DNA from: CAYZHM01 sp964478225 | Lineage (GTDB): Bacteria > Pseudomonadota > Alphaproteobacteria > Micavibrionales > Micavibrionaceae | Direction: 5' to 3' | DNA length: 64,000 nucleotides | NCBI GenBank assembly: GCA_964478225.1 | Contig: CAYZHM010000002.1 | Coordinates: forward strand, 248,001 to 312,000 | Shown: one piece after another, positions 17,729 to 24,957 of the stretch | Layout: each line of letters opens with the position of its first letter | Position numbering within the stretch: the stretch's first letter is position 1 | Translations under genes and position numbers: made by a program | The notes under the pieces: model-generated | Seen by the model: the letters and a program-made list of their open reading frames with translations, nothing else | Database searches by the model: none | What the model was told of the DNA's origin: nothing

Positions 17729-18796
17729 TTATTCGCGGCGCGCTTTGGACATGCGCTCTTCTTTTTCCTGGGCCTTTTTCGCGGCGTTGGCGATGTTGGC
17801 GCCGGGATCGAAACGATCGTAGCTGAGGTCTTCCATTTTGACTTCTTCGCCTGCAGCAATTTTGGATTCAAGCTTCTCAACTTGTTTGGAGATTTCAGCG
17901 ACTTTTTTCTCATCATGTAGTGCGGATTTGTTGAGGCCGGTTTCGCGGCCGACCATGTAGTAAATGGAATCCAGCGCGACTTCGCTGCCAGTGCCGTTTT
18001 CCTTGACGTGGTGGGCCATGGCGGAATCCATGGTGATGATGGATTTGTCAGGTTGCATGCGTTTGCGCATATGTTGGTCGGTCAGAGAAACGATAAGCAT
18101 GAGCGACTCGTTCGACATTGTGACGTTATGATGTTTTTGATAGCCGGGCCGTAGGGCTTGCATGATGCGGTAAGTTTCGACCGGATTGGGCGGATCGAGG
18201 AAGACTTTTTGGAAACGGCGATCAAGCGCGTCATCGATCGCAACATACATGCGGAATTCGTCAAGCGTTGTGGCGCCGATGACCATAAGGTCGCCGGCTG
18301 TCAGATAAGGTTTCATCACATCGGAGAGGCCTTTGTAGGAGCTTCCCAAACAGCCCGGCATGATTTGGTGAATTTCGTCCATGAACAAGATGGTGCGCGG
18401 CAAATCTTTGCGGTGATAACGTTCGGCGACGCCTTTGCAGAGCGGGATAAAGCGGGCCTGGAATTCGGCGGGGCCTGATGTGCCTGAGGCCATACGGGCG
18501 AGGTCGACTTCGATAACTCTTGCGTCTTTGAGGTAATCAGGGACTGTGCCGGCGACAACGCGTTGGGCCAGGCCGACGACGAGAGCGGTTTTACCAACCC
18601 CAGCAGGAGCGAGAAGAACAGCGTTTTTACGGCCTTTTTGCAGGAGAATAAGGATGACCTCATCAATTTCGGTGTCGCGGCCTGTGATGGGGTCGTAGCG
18701 GCCTGTGCGTTCGAGCGCTGTGAAATCATTGCAATAGAGCCGGAAAAAGTTTTCCAGTTCTTCGTCTGATACTAATGGCTTCCAGTTTTCAGTCAT
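17729..18796 (-). CDS. Stand-alone Clp-type AAA+ ATPase (single D1-like ring)
   Basis: A 355-residue ATPase that matches only the first nucleotide-binding domain of ClpA/ClpB. It has DPITGRDTEIDEVI, Walker A as APAGVGKTALVVGLAQ, Walker B as ILFMDEIH, sensor 1 as IGATTLDEFR and the arginine finger in DALDRRF. It continues into the helical small domain with the Clp signature (TDQHMRKRMQPDKSI). A C-terminal charged helix rich in Lys/Glu (about residues 285-350) recalls the first part of the ClpB middle domain. The Clp N domain and the second AAA ring are absent, and the protein ends naturally with a stop, so it is not an obvious truncation. Partner and substrate unknown. Confidence 0.88.
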   Translation of the reverse strand: MTENWKPLVSDEELENFFRLYCNDFTALERTGRYDPITGRDTEIDEVILILLQKGRKNAVLLAPAGVGKTALVVGLAQRVVAGTVPDYLKDARVIEVDLARMASGTSGPAEFQARFIPLCKGVAERYHRKDLPRTILFMDEIHQIMPGCLGSSYKGLSDVMKPYLTAGDLMVIGATTLDEFRMYVAIDDALDRRFQKVFLDPPNPVETYRIMQALRPGYQKHHNVTMSNESLMLIVSLTDQHMRKRMQPDKSIITMDSAMAHHVKENGTGSEVALDSIYYMVGRETGLNKSALHDEKKVAEISKQVEKLESKIAAGEEVKMEDLSYDRFDPGANIANAAKKAQEKEERMSKARRE

Positions 18797-18807
18797 AATT
18801 TCTCTTT

Positions 18808-18833
18808 ATTATACCCCGGAATTATACCCCGGA
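18808..18833 (-). promoter_or_regulatory. Tandem 13-bp repeat carrying two TATAAT boxes
   Basis: ATTATACCCCGGA is repeated twice without a gap. On the minus strand each unit places TATAAT just ahead of the AAA-ATPase gene. For the upstream TATAAT, TTGTGC lies 18 bases before it, a reasonable -35. Together they look like a promoter with a duplicated -10, separating the AAA gene from serB upstream. Confidence 0.5.
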
Positions 18834-18854
18834 ATACAGTGTAGGCACAAAGAG

Positions 18855-19754
18855 TTAAGGAAGTGTTTCAAATTCCTCGATTTTATAGCCTTGGGCGTAG
18901 AGGGCGCTGGTGAGGTTGGTGTGGCGGATATAGTTGATCAGGGGCTCTGCGACGGCGGGTTTGGGGCTGTAGCCGAGGCCGAGGCCGCCATTGTTTTGCG
19001 CCTCGAGGAGCATGGGAAGGTCGTTGGCGCCATCGCCAATTGTCAGGATATCGGCGGGGGTGAGGTTTAGTTTTTTCATATAATCGCGTACGAAGTTTAA
19101 TTTTGCGTTTTTGTCGAGAATGGGTTCGGCGACCGTACCGGTCAGTCGGTTTTCATGGATCTCTAATATGTTACCGTGATGTGCATCGAAGCCGCATTGT
19201 TTGGCTATGGTTTTGGTAAAGAAGGTGAAGCCGCCGGAGACGAGGATGCACGCGGCGCTATGGGCCTTCATGGTTTGAACGAAGGCTTTTGCGCCGGGGC
19301 TGAGATGCGTGGCTTTAAGGGTTTGTTCAAGCGCATCGGCAGGGAGGTCTTTGAGCAGGGCGACGCGTTCTTTTAAAGCGGCGTGGAAATCGAGCTCGCC
19401 GTTCATGGCTTTTGCAGTGATGGTGGCGATTTTGTCTTTCAGGCCGGCGTAGGCGGCGAGTTCATCGAGTGTTTCGCCTGTGACGATGGTCGAATCCATG
19501 TCGGCGATCAGGAGTTTTTTGCGGCGATTGGCTTTGGGGGTAAGGAAGACGTCGATTTTGTAGGGGTCGAGGGTTGCGCGGAGGTTTTGCATGTCTTCGC
19601 GGGAGAGGGGATTTTGGACTTCATACTCCGCGACGTGAGTATTTAATTTTACATAATCCAAAGAGGGAGGCAGGAGGGAGAGTTGCTCCAGGGTTTCGGT
19701 TATGGGAGGGGTGGTGCCCGGGTTGGTGACGAAGGTGAGGATGTAAGTCATCAT
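18855..19754 (-). CDS. serB: Phosphoserine phosphatase
   Basis: A 299-residue HAD-family enzyme that removes phosphate from O-phosphoserine, the last step of serine synthesis. The N-terminal ~90 residues form an ACT-like regulatory domain. The catalytic domain has motif I as IADMDSTIV (nucleophile and acid Asp), motif II as LVSGGFTFF, the conserved lysine region, and motif IV as IGDGANDLPML. Length is normal for the two-domain type. It starts ATGATG; either could be used. It is divergent from the HAD gene at 19819, and serC and serA lie 2-3 kb away, so serine biosynthesis is loosely clustered here. Confidence 0.95.
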   Translation of the reverse strand: MMTYILTFVTNPGTTPPITETLEQLSLLPPSLDYVKLNTHVAEYEVQNPLSREDMQNLRATLDPYKIDVFLTPKANRRKKLLIADMDSTIVTGETLDELAAYAGLKDKIATITAKAMNGELDFHAALKERVALLKDLPADALEQTLKATHLSPGAKAFVQTMKAHSAACILVSGGFTFFTKTIAKQCGFDAHHGNILEIHENRLTGTVAEPILDKNAKLNFVRDYMKKLNLTPADILTIGDGANDLPMLLEAQNNGGLGLGYSPKPAVAEPLINYIRHTNLTSALYAQGYKIEEFETLP

Positions 19755-19818
19755 TAAGTGTTGACGCTGCTGTTTGTTTTATGTAATCAAAAATCTTCAA
19801 TTGAAGAAAGTCTATAGT

Positions 19819-20577
19819 ATGAGTGTTTTGCAACAGCGTCTAGCGGGCATTAAAGCCATTATCTGGGATTTTGATGGGGTTTTTTATGATAAGGGGTCTA
19901 TTCCAAATTTTTATGATATTTGTTTAGAGGAAAATGTTGCGGCGGCCTGTGAAGTTATGCCGGGTTTGTCGCCTGAAGAAGCGGCGCAACTCTCTGCAGA
20001 GTCTTATGCAGAATTTCATGACGTTGTTAGCGGGTTTATGAAAGTTGCTACACGGTTTGATAAAACGCGCGAGGAGGTTCGTTTGGGCATTCATGCTTTG
20101 TATCATCAAAAAGTTGCAAAGCGCGTCCTTCAAACATTTCCGCATGTGAGTCGTTTTTGTTCGGAAACAGTTACACAATTTCGTTCTTTGCAAATACAGC
20201 ATGCGTTGGCAACCCATTCATGTGCAAGGAATTGGGCAAAGCCAATTCTGCAGAGTCAGGGTGTAGCCGACCATTTTGCAGAAGAATTTCTGCTGGGTTA
20301 TGAGGATTTTGATTGGGAGCCAAAGGGGGTTAGTGCACGGGCTATTGATGTTTTGTTGCACCGTTTGAGGTTGCCTGCCTCACAAGTTGCGTTTGTTGAA
20401 GATGATGCTAAGAATATGTTGCCAGCGAAAGAAAAACATCCGGATCTTCTGACGGTTTTAAAAACAAATTCTGACGAAGAACTACAGCATCATGTAGATA
20501 TGCGCGTGCGCAATCCGCTTGATTTTCTGTGGCAGATCCCATTAGCTCCTCAGCCTTTGACAAAATTAGAGCTTTAA
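19819..20577 (+). CDS. HAD-superfamily hydrolase
   Basis: A protein of about 252 residues with the HAD motifs: I as IWDFDGVFYD (nucleophile Asp and the +2 Asp), II in ALATHSCARNW (Thr/Ser), a helical cap between them, and IV as VAFVEDDAKNML. The cap and the order of motifs resemble pyrimidine 5'-nucleotidase/PPase-like members, but the substrate cannot be told. I chose ATG at 19819 with GAAGAAAG a few bases upstream; an in-frame ATG at 19774 is less likely because it lies close to the divergent serB start. Its last four bases (TTAA) overlap the stop of the SPFH gene. Confidence 0.85.
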   Translation: MSVLQQRLAGIKAIIWDFDGVFYDKGSIPNFYDICLEENVAAACEVMPGLSPEEAAQLSAESYAEFHDVVSGFMKVATRFDKTREEVRLGIHALYHQKVAKRVLQTFPHVSRFCSETVTQFRSLQIQHALATHSCARNWAKPILQSQGVADHFAEEFLLGYEDFDWEPKGVSARAIDVLLHRLRLPASQVAFVEDDAKNMLPAKEKHPDLLTVLKTNSDEELQHHVDMRVRNPLDFLWQIPLAPQPLTKLEL

Positions 20578-21458
20578 TTTTTACGCTGCAATTTTTCCAA
20601 GATGGGTGTGTTGGCAAGAAGATCGGCAATGTTGTTGTTTGCTGCGCCTTGCGGGACGACGATGACCATGTTGCCTTTTTCGCCGACGTCGCGGATGGTA
20701 TCGAGGCGCATGGCTTCCTCCATAAAATGGTCGGCGGTGTCGGGGTTGATGCCTTTATCGACCAGTGCACTGCGAATCTCGGCGTAGCCTTCGGCGATGG
20801 AGCGGCGGAAACCTGCGACGCCTTCGCCGATGAGAATGTTGCGCTGCTTGTCGGCTTCGGCGGCTTTGACGGAGCGGATATATTGCGCGTCGGCCTCGTT
20901 TTGTGCTGCGTCTTTTTCACGCTCGGAGGCGCGGACGCGGTTGAAGGAGTCTTGAACTTCTTTTGGCGCGTGCGGTTCATCGACGACGATGCGGCGGATG
21001 GAGATGCCGTAGTCATCGACTTGGTGGGCGACGTCCTCAATAACCGCGTGAGAGATTTCATCGCGCTCATCGTAAAGGGCCTGGAAGTTTTTACCGGAGG
21101 TGTATTTGCGGACAGAGGCGCTGACCAGTTTGTTCATTTGATCGACGGGCATGTTGGTGTCGAAATAAAATCTTGCGGTGTCGACGACTTGGTACTGGAT
21201 TGTGATCGGCAGGCGGACGAAGAGATCATCTTTGGTTTTGGTGTCGAGCGTTTCGGCGACTTGGCGTAGGTCGGTCGGGATTTTGACAGTGACGATGTTG
21301 AAAGGCCATGGAAGCTTAATACAAAGGCCTGGGTTTTTTTGGGTGTGGACGTGTTTGCCGAACATAGTGATGAGCGCTTCGCGGCGCTGGGGCACGGTGT
21401 AGATGCAGCTACAGAGATAGGCGAAGACGAAAATAAAAACCGGAAAGAAAAGTTCCAT
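20574..21458 (-). CDS. SPFH/Band 7 (prohibitin-like) membrane protein
   Basis: A 294-residue protein with one N-terminal membrane span (residues 3-20) followed by an SPFH/Band-7 domain (VPQRREALITMFGK, GLCIKLPWPFNIV, DLRQVAETLDTKTKDDLFV). It ends with a long charged helix (about 160-235, with ASEREKDAAQNEADAQ) that would drive oligomerisation. This is the layout of stomatin/HflC-like scaffold proteins that organise membrane microdomains or control proteases. No HflK partner or NfeD gene is adjacent, so I do not call it hflC. AAGGGG lies upstream of the ATG. Confidence 0.88.
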   Translation of the reverse strand: MELFFPVFIFVFAYLCSCIYTVPQRREALITMFGKHVHTQKNPGLCIKLPWPFNIVTVKIPTDLRQVAETLDTKTKDDLFVRLPITIQYQVVDTARFYFDTNMPVDQMNKLVSASVRKYTSGKNFQALYDERDEISHAVIEDVAHQVDDYGISIRRIVVDEPHAPKEVQDSFNRVRASEREKDAAQNEADAQYIRSVKAAEADKQRNILIGEGVAGFRRSIAEGYAEIRSALVDKGINPDTADHFMEEAMRLDTIRDVGEKGNMVIVVPQGAANNNIADLLANTPILEKLQRKN

Positions 21459-21549
21459 AAGAAAAACCCCTTTTGCAAAGTAAAGCCTTGGAGTAGTGTG
21501 GCAAAAAATAGCGATTCGCTGAATATCGGTAGTTTAAAAAGGACAAGTT

Positions 21550-22701
21550 ATGAACAAACCATCTATGAAACCTTCTAATCCGTGTTTTTCTTCGGGGCCG
21601 TGCGCCAAGAGGCCGGGGTGGAGTGTTGCTGGGCTGGATGTGTCGATGATGGGACGGTCACACAGAGCCGGGCCGGCGAAGGCGCAATTGAAAGCTGTGA
21701 TTGATCAGCATAAGGAGCTGCTTGGGATTCCGGCGGATTATGTGGTGGGGATTGTGCCGGCGTCGGACACGGGGGCGTTTGAGATGGCGCTGTGGAGTTT
21801 GCTGGGCGAGCGCGGCGTGGATGTCTTTGCGTGGGAGGCGTTTAGCGGTGATTGGCTCAAAGACGTCACGAATGAATTGAAGATTGAGGATGTGCGGACG
21901 TTTAAGACAGAGTACGGCGCGTTGCCCGATTTGTCAGCGGCGGATTTTTCACGCGATGTGGTTTTTGTGTGGAACGGGACGACATCGGGTGTGCGGGTTC
22001 CGAATGCGGACTGGATCGATTCCGGGCGGTCGGGATTGACGCTGTGTGATGCGACGAGCGCGGTGTTTGCGTATGAGATGGATTGGAGCAAGCTGGATGT
22101 TGTGACATGGTCGTGGCAGAAAGTTTTGGGCGGTGAGGCGGCGCATGGGATGCTTGTTTTATCGCCACGCGCTGTTCAGCGTTTAGAAAATTACAAGCCA
22201 CCGCGGCCAATGCCGAAAATTTTCCGCATGCTCAAGGGCGGGAAGTTGAATGACGGCATTTTTGTGGGTGAGACGATTAACACACCGTCGATGTTGGCGG
22301 TGGCGGATTGTCTGGATGCTTTGAGTTGGGTGAAAAATATTGACGGGTTGAGGGGCACGATTAGTCGCAGTGAGAAAAGCTTTGCCGCGATTGAGGATTG
22401 GGTTCAAGAATCCGAGTGGTCGGACTTTTTGTGTGATGATCCGGCGGTCCGCTCGAAGACTTCGGTGTGTTTGAAAATTACCGATGCGTGGTTTACGGCG
22501 AAAGGTGACGAGGAGCAGCAGGACATTATTGGCAAGATAGCGAAGATGCTGGAGGCCGAGAAGGTGGCCTATGATATCAAGGGATATCGTGATGCGCCGG
22601 CGGGATTGCGGATTTGGTGCGGCGCGACGGTTGAGCCGAGCGATGTTGCGGCACTGTTGCCATGGCTAGATTGGGCTTATGGGGTAGTTCGGGCCGCATA
22701 A
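21550..22701 (+). CDS. serC: Phosphoserine aminotransferase, alphaproteobacterial type
   Basis: A 383-residue PLP enzyme converting 3-phosphohydroxypyruvate and glutamate to phosphoserine. The opening KPSNPCFSSGPCAKRPGW and the SHRAGPAKAQL segment are typical of the alphaproteobacterial SerC branch. The PLP lysine lies in WSWQKVLGGEAAHGM near residue 196. NTPSMLAVADCLDAL and the closing GLRIWCGATVE follow in order. AAGGACAAG precedes the ATG. serA lies 450 bases further on the same strand, separated by a small minus-strand gene, so the two probably have separate promoters. Confidence 0.95.
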   Translation: MNKPSMKPSNPCFSSGPCAKRPGWSVAGLDVSMMGRSHRAGPAKAQLKAVIDQHKELLGIPADYVVGIVPASDTGAFEMALWSLLGERGVDVFAWEAFSGDWLKDVTNELKIEDVRTFKTEYGALPDLSAADFSRDVVFVWNGTTSGVRVPNADWIDSGRSGLTLCDATSAVFAYEMDWSKLDVVTWSWQKVLGGEAAHGMLVLSPRAVQRLENYKPPRPMPKIFRMLKGGKLNDGIFVGETINTPSMLAVADCLDALSWVKNIDGLRGTISRSEKSFAAIEDWVQESEWSDFLCDDPAVRSKTSVCLKITDAWFTAKGDEEQQDIIGKIAKMLEAEKVAYDIKGYRDAPAGLRIWCGATVEPSDVAALLPWLDWAYGVVRAA

Positions 22702-22704
22702 AGC

Positions 22705-22995
22705 TTAAAGGCTTAGGCAGGCTTCGACAGGGCTGATTTCCGGATCATCAAAAAGGTTCAGTTTTGGCATTCCGGGTTCAAGCGATAGAAAGAATAGTTC
22801 GTCTTTGTTGTCTAAGGATTCCGTGACTTGCATTGTTTCGTCGATGCGTACGGCGCCGATTAAGAAACCATCCTCGTTTGTTTGCACACGATAGGTGACA
22901 TCCGGACTAGCATCCGAGCGAAACAGAAGTTCGTGTGTTTCTGCAAATGTTTGGACTAAGGTTAATGAGGAATCTATTCGCTTTTTTTGAGGCAT
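22705..22995 (-). CDS. Small hypothetical protein between serC and serA
   Basis: A 96-residue soluble protein on the strand opposite to serC and serA. It has no signal peptide or recognised domain. It is acidic, ends CLSL, and reads as alternating beta strands (VTYRVQTNEDGFLIGAVRIDE, about residues 29-49). A GGGAG motif lies about 13 bases before the ATG. The frame is intact from end to end and ends four bases from serC, which fits a real gene, but function is unknown. Confidence 0.6.
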   Translation of the reverse strand: MPQKKRIDSSLTLVQTFAETHELLFRSDASPDVTYRVQTNEDGFLIGAVRIDETMQVTESLDNKDELFFLSLEPGMPKLNLFDDPEISPVEACLSL

Positions 22996-23031
22996 TATTT
23001 TTTTTAATTACTCCCTGTAATATATGACAAT

Positions 23032-23072
23032 GACACAAAATATTGTGGTCTGTCAATTTTTCGACACAAAAT
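23032..23072 (+). promoter_or_regulatory. Pair of GACACAAAAT direct repeats before serA
   Basis: GACACAAAAT occurs at 23032-23041 and again at 23063-23072, so the starts are 31 bases (about three helical turns) apart. TGTCAA-type sequence lies between them. The spacing on one DNA face suggests an operator for serA or for the divergent small gene. The binding protein is unknown. Confidence 0.35.
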
Positions 23073-23147
23073 GTCCTTTAAAGTTGGTGGATGTAATGAT
23101 AGTGATGTGAGTCTGTTTCCTAGACAAGACAAAATTAGGTGATTCAC

Positions 23148-24725
23148 ATGGTTAAAGTTCTTATTAGTGACGAGCTGGATTCTCAGGCCGTCGATATTTT
23201 CAAAAAAAACGGCATAGATGTTGATTTCAAGCCCGGCTTGAAAGCGGACGAGCTTATTCAAATTATCGGTGATTATGACGGATTGGCTGTACGTTCGGCG
23301 ACGAAGGCGACGGCCGAGGTTATTGCAGCCGCGAAAAACCTTAAGGTTATTGGGCGCGCCGGGATTGGCGTTGATAATATCGATGTTCGGTGCGCGACGC
23401 AGGCGGGTATTATTGTGATGAACACGCCGTTTGGGAACTCGATTACCACGGCGGAGCATGCTATTGCGATGATGTTTGCGCTGGCGCGGCAAATTCCATT
23501 GGCGAATGAATCGACTCATGCCGGGAAATGGGAAAAGAACAGGTTTATGGGCGTGGAGCTTTTTGCGAAGACGCTCGGCGTTATAGGCTGCGGGAATATT
23601 GGGTCTATCGTGGCAAACCGGGCGCTCGGTTTGAAGATGAATGTTTTGGCTTATGATCCTTTTTTGACGGCTGAGCGGGCGGTTGAGATTGGTGTCACCA
23701 AGGTTGAGTTAGACGAATTGTTTGGGAAGGCGGATTTTATTACGATCCATGTGCCGAAGAACGAGCATACGGCCGGGCTTATTAACAAGAACACGATTGC
23801 GACGATGAAGGACGGCGTACGCATTATTAACTGCGCGCGCGGCGGGATTATTATCGAGGATGATCTGAAGGCGGCGCTTGATTCCGGCAAGGTGGCGGGG
23901 GCGGCTTTGGATGTGTTTGATGTGGAGCCAGCGAAGGATAATCCATTGTTTGGACATGAGAATTTGGTGTGTACGCCTCATTTGGGCGCGGCGACAACTG
24001 AGGCGCAGTTTAATGTGGCGATCCAGGTTGCGGAGCAGATGTCGGATTATCTGGTGAATGGAGCGGTTTCGAATGCGCTCAATATGCCTTCGATATCGGC
24101 GGAGGATGCGCCGCGGCTTAAACCCTATATGAAACTGGCGGAGCAATTGGGAAGTTTTGCGGGGCAGATCACCGAGGAAGCGATTGAATCGATCAGTGTT
24201 GAATATCAGGGTACGGTTTCGGATTTGAATGTGAAGCCGTTGACGGCGATTGTTGTGGCCAGTTTGCTTGGAACTCAGCTGGAAAGCGTTAACATGGTGA
24301 ACGCTATGGGTGCCGCAGAGGCGCGCGGGATTGCGATTTCGGAGACCGTCAGTGGATCTTCAAAAGACTGGCGGAGCGTTATTATCCTGAGTGTTCAGGA
24401 AAAAGGGCGTACGCGTACATTGGCTGGGACGTTGTTTACAGGCAAGGAGCCGCGAATCGTTAATATTGAGGGTGTACCTGTCGAGGCAGCTTTGTCTGAA
24501 CACATGTTGTTTGTACGCAATGAGGACAGGCCTGGCATGATTGGTGCGCTAGGTACGGTTTTGGGCCAAGCGGGGCAGAATATCGCGGATTTCCGCCTTG
24601 GCCGCGTTGAAGGGGAAGGGCGTGCCGTATGTATTATTTCTCTGGATGCACCGGTTGAGGATGATTTGATGGCTGCAATTCTTAAGTTGCCTCAGATAGA
24701 AAGCGCGAAAAGGCTTAGGTTTTAG
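23148..24725 (+). CDS. serA: D-3-phosphoglycerate dehydrogenase, long form
   Basis: A protein of about 525 residues catalysing the first step of serine synthesis with NAD. The catalytic and NAD-binding domains show GRAGIGVDNID, LGVIGCGNIGSIVANRA (Rossmann glycine loop near residue 150) and catalytic Arg/Glu/His in INCARGGII, ALDVFDVEPA and TPHLGAATTEAQ. After residue 320 come the allosteric substrate-binding domain (GSFAGQITEEAIESI) and the C-terminal ACT domain (HMLFVRNEDRPGMIG). This is the long type known from Actinobacteria and Alphaproteobacteria. Start chosen as ATG 23148; GTG at 23139 would add three residues. Confidence 0.97.
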   Translation: MVKVLISDELDSQAVDIFKKNGIDVDFKPGLKADELIQIIGDYDGLAVRSATKATAEVIAAAKNLKVIGRAGIGVDNIDVRCATQAGIIVMNTPFGNSITTAEHAIAMMFALARQIPLANESTHAGKWEKNRFMGVELFAKTLGVIGCGNIGSIVANRALGLKMNVLAYDPFLTAERAVEIGVTKVELDELFGKADFITIHVPKNEHTAGLINKNTIATMKDGVRIINCARGGIIIEDDLKAALDSGKVAGAALDVFDVEPAKDNPLFGHENLVCTPHLGAATTEAQFNVAIQVAEQMSDYLVNGAVSNALNMPSISAEDAPRLKPYMKLAEQLGSFAGQITEEAIESISVEYQGTVSDLNVKPLTAIVVASLLGTQLESVNMVNAMGAAEARGIAISETVSGSSKDWRSVIILSVQEKGRTRTLAGTLFTGKEPRIVNIEGVPVEAALSEHMLFVRNEDRPGMIGALGTVLGQAGQNIADFRLGRVEGEGRAVCIISLDAPVEDDLMAAILKLPQIESAKRLRF

Positions 24726-24957
24726 CCATTTTCCTGTATGTGGCGTGCATTTTTTATTCACAGTTGTTTCTTGTGAAAAATGTTTAAAACGTTAAGAAAA
24801 ACAATGTGTTACGTAAAAAATTAACATAATTGTTGACAAAAGCTTAAGAAATCGTTAAGAATCCGGCCAATTCTGTTAAGAGATATATATGGGCTTTGCA
24901 CTACCGATGCGTTCGGTTGTTTGTGTTCTGAGTCACTGAATTTAAAGGAGAGTAATA
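24726..24957 (+). promoter_or_regulatory. Adhesin upstream region with CtrA-like box
   Basis: This AT-rich leader contains TTAA-GAAATCG-TTAA at 24844-24858, an exact match to the TTAA-N7-TTAA consensus bound by the cell-cycle regulator CtrA. A TTGACA (-35-like) lies just upstream at 24833-24838, and the -10 is unclear (TTAAGA at 24855 would overlap the box). Two more GTTAAG motifs (about 24791 and 24874) flank it. AAGGAG precedes the adhesin ATG by 8 bases. Confidence 0.5.
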
